Positions 24,201-32,610 of a DNA stretch of 64,000 bases are shown piece by piece. This stretch comes from BACL27 sp964203235 (GTDB taxonomy: Bacteria > Actinomycetota > Acidimicrobiia > Acidimicrobiales > Ilumatobacteraceae). The stretch covers positions 62,001 to 126,000 of the forward strand of contig CAXNLE010000003.1 of assembly GCA_964203235.1 (NCBI GenBank), given 5' to 3'. The notes below the pieces were generated by a model that ran no database searches, was not told where the DNA came from, and was given only the letters and a program-made list of their open reading frames with translations. How positions within the stretch are numbered: the first letter of the stretch is position 1; each line of letters opens with the position of its first letter. Made by a program: the position numbers and the translations under genes.

Positions 24201-25964
24201 TTAATTTTTTTGAGCAGAGATTACTGCGAGAAGCCGTGCGCCTTGTTCGAGTGAACTGAGTGACCATGAGCCACCTGTGGCTGACGCAAACATTGCAGTG
24301 CCGATGCCTGGTTTACCTTGAGTCGGCTTGCTGATGCCCGACCCGTTGTCATCAATCTGAACTACTACTGAACCGTCGGCACCAGACATCACAGAAACTG
24401 TAATTTTTGATGCACCGCCGTGACGAATCGAATTTGAGATTCCTTCTTCAACAATTCGACCAACTTCGCGAGGCTCTGGGTTTGTGACATCAACCAAACG
24501 CGGGTCAATTTGTAATTCAAATACACATAACCCATGCCACAGTGCAAGCTTTCGCGCGACTTCAGCGCCCAAGGTAACTTCACTTTCTGAAATCGGCAGT
24601 GGTGCTTGCAAAATTGATAATGCCTCAAGCATTGCCAGATTAAGTCTTGTTTCGTCACCGGACTTGCTCGAGCTATCGATCATCATCGCGCACGCAACGA
24701 GACGAGTCTGCACTGCGCCATGTAAAACTCGCGACATCTCTCTAGCGACTTCGGCAGTTTGTTTAGTTCGCGCGATTGCAGCAACTTGTTGCTCTTGGAT
24801 GTCAAGTTGTAATTCATCTAGCGCTTGAATATTCACTCTGCGCCAAGCAATCAAAGTTGAGATACCGACAAACCCGATGGCATTAATAATCAATTGAGTT
24901 ACGAAAACTTCGGGTTGCTCTTGATTCGGTGTCCATCGTGCAACAATGTTTTCACCGACAAATCGCCTAAATTGCAGCAATAAAAATACCGCTATAAACA
25001 TCGGCAAATAAAATTTTTGTTTGCGTTTAGTAATTGCATTTGCGGTTGTCGTAATTGCAATTGTCAAACCAACCGTAAAAACAAACATGGTCAAACCACG
25101 CAGAAACCCAAGTTGAAGAAATGGGTTTATTGATTGAGTGATAGCAATTAAGCCCGTCAGCCAAAACGTTGGGAGCGGATAGGTACTTATTGCGATTGCC
25201 ACAATCTTGCTAAGCGGTGGACGCTTAATCGTATTTGATGACTCTTGCCATAAAGTTTTGCTAAGCGGGCGCACTGACTCTTGTGCAGAAACTTTGATCG
25301 CACTGCTCACTTCTGCCGGTTCTATTTTTACTAAACCGTTAGTGATTTCTTGCAGGGTATTTATCAGTGGCTCGTTTAGTTTCTTTAGGGCAATCTCAAG
25401 TTCGGTGTTTAACTCAGTGCGAAATTCTTCTTGTAGTTGTTTTTGACTGAGTTCGAGTAATTGCACTTGAACTCGTTGTTCAACTAATTCGCGATGACGG
25501 CTCGAAACTTCATCCCAGATATCTGCAATTGCTGAGCTAGTGAACTGGATATTGATGCAAATTACGAAAATTAAAATCATGTGAGCGAATGGCAACATTT
25601 TTGTAGAGATGCCTGAGATATCACAACCGAATTGATATGAAATCGTAAAAAGAGTGCTGAGAACAATTTGATAAGAAACAACTGTCCATAATGGCGGCGG
25701 TCGTGAAGCACGATTCTTGAACAACGTAAGATGCATGATTACTGCGAACGAAATAATGAGAAGGTATCCGAGCAACAAAAAAGTTACATAGAGTTTAATA
25801 TTGGTGTTTTCGTCGGCTCTAGAAAAATCTCCACCAGCAATCAGGAACATCGAAAGAAAAATGTTTATCGCAAATAGTTTCCAAGAGATCAGCCACCGAC
25901 CACAGAATCTTTGAATTAACGACCGACTTTGAATCGGCGTTACATCAATGGGGTTCGTTTGCAT
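24201..25964 (-). CDS. Membrane histidine kinase, atypical NarL-partner type
   Basis: The sensor of a two-component pair with the overlapping response-regulator gene. 587 residues: a first membrane block (about 25-130), a coiled coil (about 135-185, Gln/Glu-rich), a second membrane block (about 240-375), then a dimerisation/phosphoacceptor segment 'VAREMSRVLHGAVQTRL' with H415 as candidate phosphorylated His. A HATPase domain follows (N-box 'EEGISNSIRHGG', G1 box 'IDDNGSGIS', G2-like 'GKPGIGTAMF'). The usual 'LHD' of HisKA_3 reads 'LHG', so it is divergent. There is no recognisable sensory domain outside the membrane; the signal may be a membrane property. It converges with guaA. Confidence 0.78.
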   Translation of the reverse strand: MQTNPIDVTPIQSRSLIQRFCGRWLISWKLFAINIFLSMFLIAGGDFSRADENTNIKLYVTFLLLGYLLIISFAVIMHLTLFKNRASRPPPLWTVVSYQIVLSTLFTISYQFGCDISGISTKMLPFAHMILIFVICINIQFTSSAIADIWDEVSSRHRELVEQRVQVQLLELSQKQLQEEFRTELNTELEIALKKLNEPLINTLQEITNGLVKIEPAEVSSAIKVSAQESVRPLSKTLWQESSNTIKRPPLSKIVAIAISTYPLPTFWLTGLIAITQSINPFLQLGFLRGLTMFVFTVGLTIAITTTANAITKRKQKFYLPMFIAVFLLLQFRRFVGENIVARWTPNQEQPEVFVTQLIINAIGFVGISTLIAWRRVNIQALDELQLDIQEQQVAAIARTKQTAEVAREMSRVLHGAVQTRLVACAMMIDSSSKSGDETRLNLAMLEALSILQAPLPISESEVTLGAEVARKLALWHGLCVFELQIDPRLVDVTNPEPREVGRIVEEGISNSIRHGGASKITVSVMSGADGSVVVQIDDNGSGISKPTQGKPGIGTAMFASATGGSWSLSSLEQGARLLAVISAQKN

Positions 25965-26622
25965 TCTTAGTTAGTCGATAAAACTCTTGAGCGATTAGTA
26001 CGCGTTGATTTTGCTTTCGTGTAGCTTTCACTCCAAGTTTTTTTATTAATCGGGCGATTGCCTTTTCGACAGATCCTTCTTGCATGAACAGCGATTCAGA
26101 AATTTCAGAGTTTGACATTCCGGCAGAAATCAAGCGCATGATTTCTACTTGTGTGTCTCCAAATCCTGCGAGTGGTGACGGCGGCGCGATACTTTCTGAG
26201 AGGAAAGCAACACTGCTGAGACTTTTAGTAATCGCATCTAGCAGCATGTCGCTTGACGTAATTGACTGTTTGACGACATAAATTGCGCGGTCCGGCATGG
26301 CCTGTTGATTGCTTCCAATTAAGCGAGGCTCTGTGTAGGTAGAGAGCACAACGATGCCAATGCGTGGAGAGATTTCGCGCAATCGGTGCGCCAAATCGAT
26401 TCCGGTTGGTCCTTCGCCAAGATCTAAATCGACGATCGCCACTTGTGGTTTTACCGCGTCAGCAATAGAGATTGCTTCTGCAACTGACGCTGCTTGTGCG
26501 ATATTTAAAAACTTTAAAGAAGTGAGTGTGGCACTGAGGGTGAGCCGAGTAAACGGATCGTCATCAACAAGTAATAATCTCAGCGGGTTTGACATCGCGG
26601 TAATTATGTCTGAACTACTCAT
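25945..26622 (-). CDS. LuxR/NarL-family response regulator
   Basis: The DNA-binding partner of the downstream kinase, overlapping it by 20 bases. The receiver domain has the acidic cluster D20-D21-D22, the phosphoacceptor D65 in 'IVDLDLGEG', Ser/Thr in 'VLSTYT' and the conserved Lys in 'VVKQSI'. The C-terminal HTH has 'ISAGMSNSEISESLFMQEGSVEKAI', a LuxR-type helix-turn-helix. I chose ATG 26622 because GAGAG lies about 10 bases upstream. The frame is open to a GTG at 26670, but that start would fall inside the palindrome proposed as its operator. It is divergent from the first giant surface protein. Confidence 0.87.
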   Translation of the reverse strand: MSSSDIITAMSNPLRLLLVDDDPFTRLTLSATLTSLKFLNIAQAASVAEAISIADAVKPQVAIVDLDLGEGPTGIDLAHRLREISPRIGIVVLSTYTEPRLIGSNQQAMPDRAIYVVKQSITSSDMLLDAITKSLSSVAFLSESIAPPSPLAGFGDTQVEIMRLISAGMSNSEISESLFMQEGSVEKAIARLIKKLGVKATRKQNQRVLIAQEFYRLTKNANEPH

Positions 26623-26660
26623 GAGTTTGCTCTCAACTTGACGCCTATTTTTGGTTAGTA

Positions 26661-26676
26661 GTGCTAGCACGACTCA
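26661..26676. promoter_or_regulatory. Palindromic operator candidate, copy 1 (surface-protein gene A)
   Basis: GTGCTAGCAC (a perfect 10-base palindrome), one base, then ACTCA. The same arrangement recurs upstream of the second surface-protein gene at 29442-29457. It lies between the response-regulator start and the divergent surface-protein gene. Binding by that regulator is inference. Confidence 0.5.
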
Positions 26677-26692
26677 CGCCCATACTTTATGG

Positions 26693-26705
26693 GTGGTAGC
26701 ACCAC
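26693..26705. promoter_or_regulatory. Second dyad, GTGGT-AGC-ACCAC
   Basis: A 5-base inverted repeat around AGC, 32 bases (about three helical turns) from the first palindrome. A related GGTGCTA-containing sequence occurs at 29472-29484 before the other surface gene, about 30 bases from its palindrome. Confidence 0.35.
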
Positions 26706-26757
26706 AATTACTACTAAAAGATCTAAGACTATTGAATAGATTTTTAGCCTGAACGGT

Positions 26758-29373
26758 GTGGTTTTAAACTCAAAAATTAATCGAGCATCCGTTCTAGCCT
26801 TCGTGTTTGCGATTATTTTTGGAGCCTTCGCCGTTCAAGTAAATGCGGCGACTGAAAGCTCGGTTACCAAACCAAATTTGCCGTCAGCGTGTGTAAATCC
26901 GACTAAAGCTAAAGCGCGGTTGGCTCAAGATGATCGATGTACAGATAAAAATACGGGCACAATCTATGAGTCTCTGCCTTCTAAAACGATCAAGACGTCG
27001 AGTCAAAGTAAGCAGTCACTGCCTGCAAAAACGGCTAATTCGTCAACTAAAAGCAATCAGTCTTTGCCTGCAAAAACAGCTAATTCGTCAACTAAAAGCA
27101 ATCAGTCTTTGCCTGCAAAAACAGTTAATTCGTCAACTAAAAGCAATCAGTCGTTACCTGTCGTAACTGCTGGTGCTGCAAATTCGGCAACTGCTACGAG
27201 TATTGCGGCATCCGGGGCTACGGCGGCAACCGCGTCTGCGACAACTGTGCCGGCAGCTTCATCTGGGGCAACGGCGTCGACCAAAACGACAACGACAACG
27301 ACAAACAATAAAACGAGTGCTACTTCAGGAAGGAGAGTGCAGAATGTAACAACTCCAACGATCACTGCAACAACAATTGCGAGAGCTTTAACAATTAACA
27401 CTGCGCCGATCAGTACCACAACGACAGTCAAGACAACTTTGATAACAACGGAACCAGTGTCGACTAGCACCGGAACGACAACTACGACTACAACTGTTGC
27501 TTCCCGAGTTGTCGGTTCATTCGCCGGCTTCTTAGGCGGCAATTGCCCTGATGGTTCGTCGATTCCGTATTACTGGGGTACTAATGATTCAACCACCAGT
27601 GGCTCATGCTCAAGTAATTCATCAACAGCAATCAGTTCGGGTGGCAGAGACCAGACGACGACCACTGTTGCTGTTGAACCGAATACTCCTGCGACGCCTA
27701 CTGCTGTTGCCGGTAATGCCCAAGTCACGGTGACCGTTTCTGCTGGTACTGGTTCTGGTACTGCTCCAACTAGTTATACGGTTACTCGATCCACGACCTC
27801 TGGTGGAACGTATTCGACTGGTTGCACAATTTCTGGTGCGGCTGGTGCTTGCATCATCACCGGTTTAACAAACGGTACGACGTACTTTTTTAAGACAACA
27901 GCAACTAACTCTGCTGGCACATCAGGTCTGTCGAGTGCGTCAAGTTCGGTTACGCCTGCCGATGTTCCCGGCGCGCCGACAATTGGCACAGCAACAGTGG
28001 CCAGCGAGACATCAGTCACAGTTACTTGCACCGCGCCTGCGTCAAATGGCGGAGCGACAATCACTACTTACACGGCAACGTCAAGTCCTGGCAGCAAAAC
28101 AGGCACTTTGACCGCTGCTACTTGTAGCAGCGGCATAACAGTTTCAGGATTAACAACCGGTACCGCCTACACGTTCACGGTGACAGCAGCAAACAGCAGT
28201 GGCACATCAGCAGCTTCATCGGCAACGAGTTCGGTGACAGTAGCGGTTGCCCCGAATACTCCTGCAACGCCTACTGGTGTTGCAGGTAATGCCCAAGTCA
28301 CAGTGACTGTTGCTGCTGGTACTGGTTCTGGTGGCACACCAGCTAGTTACACAGTTACTCAATCAACTACTTCTGGTGGCACATATTCGACTGGTTGCAC
28401 AGTTACCGGTGCTTCTGGTTCATGTGTCATCACCGGTTTAACAAACGGTACGACTTACTTTTTCAAGGCAACAGCAACAAACACTGCAGGCACATCTGGT
28501 TTGTCGAGTGCGTCTAGTTCGGTTACGCCTGCCACTGTTCCTGGTGCACCAACAATTGGCACAGCGACAGTTGCTAGTGCAACATCGGTAACAGTTGCGT
28601 GTACTGCGCCAGCGTCTAACGGTGGTGCGACTATCACGACTTATACGGCAACCGCGGTCGGCACTGCAATTACTGGCACATTGACTTCTGCTACTTGTAG
28701 CAGTGTGATCACAGTTACAGGATTAACAACCGGTACCGCCTACACGTTCACGGTGACAGCAACAAACAGCCAAGGCACATCAGCCGCATCAGCCGCATCA
28801 AACTCAGTGACCCCATCAGTCACATGTGCTACTGGTGGAACATGTATTTTGGGCGACACCGGGCCTCTCGGTGGCAAAGTTTATTACGTTGCTACAACTG
28901 CATTTGCTTGTGGGTCAACAATGGCATCAACATGTAGATACCTAGAGTGGGACACGACAAGTTATTCAACAACCCCGACTTCGACTACTTATTGGTGCAA
29001 CAATTTGTACACAGGTGCGTCTAGCGTCCCAACCATCAGTGGCACCAGCACTGCTATTGGTGCGGGTCTTCAAAATACGAGACTGATGCGAGCAGGCTGC
29101 ACCAGTGGTATCGCAAATAACGAGTCGCTAACGAGTGCTCAGTTTGCAAGTGGCTGGCATATTCCTTCGTCCTTGGAATTAGATACTCTCAGAACTGCTA
29201 GATCAACAACAATTGGCTACGCATCGAGCACTGCCGGAGAATGGTACACATCTTCGCAAACCGGTTCAACTTTAAATGGACGAAGCCAGTGGTTTGACTC
29301 TGGTGCCACAACTGACAGTAAAGCTAACGCCATCCCCTCGCTACGAGTTTCGGCATTCAATTCAACCTCATAA
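26758..29373 (+). CDS. Giant secreted Ser/Thr-rich protein A with Fn3 repeats and C-terminal lectin-like domain
   Basis: 871 residues from a GTG. A signal peptide (1-30, cleavage near VNA) is followed by a C45-C61 module containing 'NPTKAKARLAQDDRC', then four 15-residue repeats of the SLPAKTANSSTKSNQ type and a long Ala/Thr-rich stalk. After a Cys-containing segment ('GGNCPDGSSIPYYWG') come four fibronectin-type-III-like domains (about 306-685), forming two copies of an A-B pair. The C-terminal ~180 residues ('CRYLEW', 'LMRAGC', 'GWHIPSSLELDTL', 'GEWYTSSQ', 'QWFDSGA') resemble DUF1566/fibrobacter-major-paralogue domains with a C-type-lectin-like fold. Probably a cell-surface stalked binding protein. 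No sortase motif or C-terminal anchor is seen, so attachment is unexplained. Confidence 0.72.
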   Translation: MVLNSKINRASVLAFVFAIIFGAFAVQVNAATESSVTKPNLPSACVNPTKAKARLAQDDRCTDKNTGTIYESLPSKTIKTSSQSKQSLPAKTANSSTKSNQSLPAKTANSSTKSNQSLPAKTVNSSTKSNQSLPVVTAGAANSATATSIAASGATAATASATTVPAASSGATASTKTTTTTTNNKTSATSGRRVQNVTTPTITATTIARALTINTAPISTTTTVKTTLITTEPVSTSTGTTTTTTTVASRVVGSFAGFLGGNCPDGSSIPYYWGTNDSTTSGSCSSNSSTAISSGGRDQTTTTVAVEPNTPATPTAVAGNAQVTVTVSAGTGSGTAPTSYTVTRSTTSGGTYSTGCTISGAAGACIITGLTNGTTYFFKTTATNSAGTSGLSSASSSVTPADVPGAPTIGTATVASETSVTVTCTAPASNGGATITTYTATSSPGSKTGTLTAATCSSGITVSGLTTGTAYTFTVTAANSSGTSAASSATSSVTVAVAPNTPATPTGVAGNAQVTVTVAAGTGSGGTPASYTVTQSTTSGGTYSTGCTVTGASGSCVITGLTNGTTYFFKATATNTAGTSGLSSASSSVTPATVPGAPTIGTATVASATSVTVACTAPASNGGATITTYTATAVGTAITGTLTSATCSSVITVTGLTTGTAYTFTVTATNSQGTSAASAASNSVTPSVTCATGGTCILGDTGPLGGKVYYVATTAFACGSTMASTCRYLEWDTTSYSTTPTSTTYWCNNLYTGASSVPTISGTSTAIGAGLQNTRLMRAGCTSGIANNESLTSAQFASGWHIPSSLELDTLRTARSTTIGYASSTAGEWYTSSQTGSTLNGRSQWFDSGATTDSKANAIPSLRVSAFNSTS
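26971..27150 (+). repeat. Four tandem 45-bp coding repeats
   Basis: Units at 26971, 27016, 27061 and 27106, each 45 bases and encoding 15 residues of the form SLPAKTANSSTKSNQ. Units 2-4 are almost identical in DNA; the first has diverged. Near-identity implies recent expansion or ongoing slippage. Confidence 0.9.
27673..28820 (+). repeat. Two-copy ~573-bp repeat encoding Fn3-like domain pairs
   Basis: The segment beginning at 27673 (VEPNTPATPT) recurs at 28246 (VAPNTPATPT). Each copy encodes an A-type Fn3 domain ('GNAQVTVTV', 'SYTVT.STTSGGTYSTGC') followed by a B-type domain ('VPGAPTIGTATVAS'). High DNA identity over long runs indicates a recent internal duplication. Confidence 0.85.
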
Positions 29374-29441
29374 GTTCATAAGTAAGGTGTGATTTCAGGA
29401 GTTGACGCGAGTCGTCAGTATTAAAAAGGATTATGCACATG

Positions 29442-29457
29442 GTGCTAGCACCACTCA
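29442..29457. promoter_or_regulatory. Palindromic operator candidate, copy 2 (surface-protein gene B)
   Basis: GTGCTAGCAC, one base, then ACTCA, identical in the fixed positions to the element at 26661-26676. It sits about 80 bases before the start of surface protein B, as expected for a promoter-proximal regulator site. Confidence 0.5.
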
Positions 29458-29537
29458 ATGCAAGAAACTAATGGTGCTATCCCCACAGAGTCGCGTTAGA
29501 TGTAGTTCGACGTTTTTAATCTTTTTATCGTAGATGT

Positions 29538-32492
29538 ATGAAATCACGATTTTCGCTGAGACGGGTTCTGATTTTCTGCATCGTTTTGGCGCAAGTCTTC
29601 GGCAGTTTCGATGTTCAGGTTTCGGCCGCACCGCAGGTTGCTGAAAGACCAAGTTCGGTTTCGACGTGTGTAAACCCTTCTCGTAATTCGACTCGTGCGG
29701 CGCAAGACGATCGTTGTATCGAAGGTACGACTGGATCAACTAGTACTGGTTCAACGAGCACTGGATCAACTACTACCAGATCAACCAGTACTCGATCAAC
29801 TGGCACTGCTTCGTCTAACACTGGATCTACCAGCACTGGAAAAACTACAAGTAGCAAGTCGACAACTTCGAATACGGTCAAAACTTCGGCTGGTGCGAAG
29901 TATGTCAACCCTTCTAGCAATTCGGCTCGTGCGGCGCAAGACGATCGTCCTTTAGGTACGGCGACCGTTTCATCTAGCACCGGAGTTTCCACTACGAGAT
30001 CAACTACGACTGGTTCAACAGGTACTAGTTCGAATATGACTGGTTCAACAGGTACTAGTTCTAATACGACGCGTTCAACAGGGACTAGTTCGAGTACAAC
30101 TGGTTCAACGAGCACTGGTTCAACAGGTACCGGATCAACCGCAAGTAGTAACTCGACAACTTCGAATACGGTAAAAACTTCGGCTGGTGCTAAGTACATT
30201 AACCCTTCAAGCAATTCGGCTCGTGCGGCGCAAGACGATCGTCCTTTAAGTACGGCGACAAGTGCGAATGCGACTAGTGCGAATGCGACGAGTACTAAGA
30301 CCACGGCGAAGAATAATAAGACTGCGACTAACGTTGTATCGAATGTTGCGGTAACGACAACGACCATAACTGCACCGCAGCAAGCGGTCACGAATGTCGC
30401 GGTAACTAAAACTACGGTGGCAGCAACGACTACAACTACTGTGGCAACCTCAACTGCAACAACAACGACAACAACAACAACGACTACGACTACAACTGTT
30501 GCGGCATCAACCGGCGGCGGCGGGGGAGATTCAGTAGTAGTAGTCGTAGTAGCACCGGACACGACGTCGCCGACTTTGACTTTCGCACGCGCTTCGGACA
30601 CATCAAGCACTCAAGCAATAACTTTCACTGTTACTGGCAACGAGGCTATAAATTGTTCAACTTTGTCAACGACTAATGGCACTGATTTCGCGTTCACAAA
30701 TATTTCTGCTATCTCGGTGGCGCAGACGAATACGACAACTTGCACGATTACGGCCACTTCAACGGCAACACCTGGTGGCGCTGCTGTGACCTCAACTTTG
30801 GCACGAGCTAGCACTTTCTCAATGGCTGACACGGCTGGCAACGCTCAAACCACTCTTGCAACAACAACTCTGTCAGTGACGGTAACGGTCCTTGACACGA
30901 CGTCGCCGACTTTGACTTTTGCAAGAACTGCAGCAACATCTGGCTCAGCGTCAATTACTTTCACGGTTACTGGTGACGAGGCTATAAATTGTTCAACTTT
31001 GTCAACGACTAATGGCACTGATTTCGCGTTCACAAATATCTCTGCTATCGCTGTTGTGCAAACAAATACGACAACTTGCACGATTACGGCGACTTCAACA
31101 GGCACTGCTGGCTCGACAGTAACTTCTACATTGACTGCCGCGGCCTCATTTTCAATGACCGACACGGCAACAACGCCAAACGCTCAAACTACTGTTACCC
31201 CAACGACATTGTCAGTTTCTGTAACAGTTGATACGACGGCGCCAACTTTGACTTTTGCGCGTTCTGCAGCAACGGCAAGCACTCAAGCGATCACTTTCAC
31301 CATCACTGGTAATGAAGCAATTGACTGCACCACTTTGTCAACTGCCTCTGGTACTGACTTTACGTTTACGAATATTTCGGCGATTACTGGCATTGTGCAA
31401 ACGAATACAACGACTTGCACGATCACTGCGACTTCAACTGCTGTCAATGGAGGCGCTGCGGTTATATCAACCTTGACGCGGGCCACCAGTTTTTCAATGA
31501 CCGACACGGCTGGCAACGCTCAAACGCTACTACCCGATTCACCCCAGGCAATAACCGTGACTGCGACTGACACAACACCACCGACGGTAACTTTGGCTCG
31601 CTCTGCTGCAACAGCGGTTGTCGGCGCGCCGACTTTCACTGTGACTGGTAATGAAGCAATTAACTGTGCAACTTTGTCTACGACCAACGGCACTGACTTT
31701 ACTTTCTCAAATATTACGTCGATTGTGATTGTTCAAACAAATACCACAACTTGTACAATCACAGCAACTACAACCGCGACCACTGGTGGAGCGACAGTGA
31801 ATGCAAGTTTGACAGCGGCGGCTTCGTTTTCAATGGCTGATACGGCGACGACGCCTAATGCCCAGACATCGCTAACAATTACGACGCCCGGAACGACGAA
31901 TTTGATAGCAGTAACTATCCCAGTGCCATCTATTGGATCACCGGGAGTTTCGGGTGGTACATCGGTTGTGTTTTATATTGCGCCGACTCCGTTTGCATCG
32001 CCAGGCTCAGCATGCACCCCAACTTGTAGGTATTTAGAATGGGAGAACGTGAGTGGTGTTGCAAAAACTTGGTGTAACACAACAAACAGCGTTGCGGGCA
32101 CAGGAACCGCAATTGGTACAGGTGCTAACAACACTGCGTTGATGCGAGCAGCGTGTGGCACTGCAGTTGGGCAAATTCTTGAACTGGTAGGAACAGACAC
32201 GAACTGGTTTATCCCATCAAGAGACGAATTGAATGAACTTTTCAGAAACAGAACACTTGTTGGGTGGCCAACAGGTACGGCTGGAGAGTATTTCAGTTCT
32301 TCTCAAGTTGACGCTTCACCAACCACTGCTGCGCCTGGACCTGCCGCTAATTGGTCTCCGGGAACCGAGGCTACAAGTCAGGCCTATACAAACAGAGCGT
32401 GGAGACAATGGTTTGACGGTGGTGCAATGGATTGGAATCGCGATAAATCCACATTCCCAGCAGGTGTAATCCGAATTCGAGCCTATAGCTAA
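29538..32492 (+). CDS. Giant secreted Ser/Thr-rich protein B with Ig-like repeats and C-terminal lectin-like domain
   Basis: 984 residues. A signal peptide (about 1-31) is followed by a 'NPSRNSTRAAQDDRC' module. Then come low-complexity GST/TGS stalks containing two more copies of the module ('NPSSNSARAAQDDRP'), a poly-Thr/Val-rich stretch and four Ig-like repeats of about 112 residues starting at 341, 453, 565 and 678. Each repeat has 'D(T)TxPTLTFAR', 'EAINCSTLST' and 'TTTCTITATST'. The C-terminal ~200 residues match those of protein A ('CRYLEWE', 'LMRAAC', 'WFIPSRDELNEL', 'GEYFSSSQ', 'QWFDGGA'). The internal repeats differ completely from the Fn3 repeats of protein A while both ends are conserved, so the two genes are modular paralogues. 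Likely surface adhesin or ligand-binding protein; the ligand is unknown. Confidence 0.72.
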   Translation: MKSRFSLRRVLIFCIVLAQVFGSFDVQVSAAPQVAERPSSVSTCVNPSRNSTRAAQDDRCIEGTTGSTSTGSTSTGSTTTRSTSTRSTGTASSNTGSTSTGKTTSSKSTTSNTVKTSAGAKYVNPSSNSARAAQDDRPLGTATVSSSTGVSTTRSTTTGSTGTSSNMTGSTGTSSNTTRSTGTSSSTTGSTSTGSTGTGSTASSNSTTSNTVKTSAGAKYINPSSNSARAAQDDRPLSTATSANATSANATSTKTTAKNNKTATNVVSNVAVTTTTITAPQQAVTNVAVTKTTVAATTTTTVATSTATTTTTTTTTTTTTVAASTGGGGGDSVVVVVVAPDTTSPTLTFARASDTSSTQAITFTVTGNEAINCSTLSTTNGTDFAFTNISAISVAQTNTTTCTITATSTATPGGAAVTSTLARASTFSMADTAGNAQTTLATTTLSVTVTVLDTTSPTLTFARTAATSGSASITFTVTGDEAINCSTLSTTNGTDFAFTNISAIAVVQTNTTTCTITATSTGTAGSTVTSTLTAAASFSMTDTATTPNAQTTVTPTTLSVSVTVDTTAPTLTFARSAATASTQAITFTITGNEAIDCTTLSTASGTDFTFTNISAITGIVQTNTTTCTITATSTAVNGGAAVISTLTRATSFSMTDTAGNAQTLLPDSPQAITVTATDTTPPTVTLARSAATAVVGAPTFTVTGNEAINCATLSTTNGTDFTFSNITSIVIVQTNTTTCTITATTTATTGGATVNASLTAAASFSMADTATTPNAQTSLTITTPGTTNLIAVTIPVPSIGSPGVSGGTSVVFYIAPTPFASPGSACTPTCRYLEWENVSGVAKTWCNTTNSVAGTGTAIGTGANNTALMRAACGTAVGQILELVGTDTNWFIPSRDELNELFRNRTLVGWPTGTAGEYFSSSQVDASPTTAAPGPAANWSPGTEATSQAYTNRAWRQWFDGGAMDWNRDKSTFPAGVIRIRAYS
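29851..30250 (+). repeat. Duplicated ~105-bp 'AQDDR' module flanking GST-rich stalk
   Basis: The sequence at about 29851-29955 (TTSNTVKTSAGAKYVNPSS, then NSARAAQDDRPL) is repeated with few changes at about 30145-30250, separated by Thr/Ser/Gly codon repeats. A shorter relative occurs at about 29665-29720 after the signal peptide. Confidence 0.85.
30558..31915 (+). repeat. Four tandem ~336-bp repeats encoding Ig-like domains
   Basis: Repeat starts at 30558, 30894, 31230 and 31569 (periods 336, 336 and 339 bases). Each codes for one DTTxPTLTFAR...domain of about 112 residues with two conserved Cys. The first two share long identical DNA runs. Confidence 0.88.
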
Positions 32493-32610
32493 CCACAAAC
32501 TCAAATCAGAGATATAAGTACGATCTGATTTAGCGCACTAATTTAGCGGTCTGGTGTCACATTTTCTTGTGGCTCTAGCAGTTTGGTTGAACCGTTAGAC
32601 TGAACAAATC

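Noticed and set aside
27147..28637. Minus-strand Val-rich open frames under surface protein A
   Set aside because: Also mirror images of Ala/Thr/Ser-rich repeats on the real coding strand.
29720..30540. Short tandem repeats resembling a CRISPR array
   Set aside because: Units are low-complexity codon repeats in frame within a protein gene; there are no uniform repeats with unique spacers and no cas genes.
29615..30610. Long minus-strand open frame (331 codons, Val/Glu-rich) under surface protein B
   Set aside because: It is the antisense image of Thr/Ser codon repeats (ACN/TCN) and shows the same periodicity; no start signals or recognisable domain.
28825..32490. Diversity-generating retroelement, because of the lectin-like C-terminal domains
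   Set aside because: No reverse transcriptase gene or template repeat is present in the window.
32503..32531. AAATCAGA/TCTGATTT hairpin after surface protein B as a terminator
   Set aside because: The stem is A/T-rich with a 13-base loop and is followed by AGCGCAC rather than a T-run; kept only as a weak possibility.
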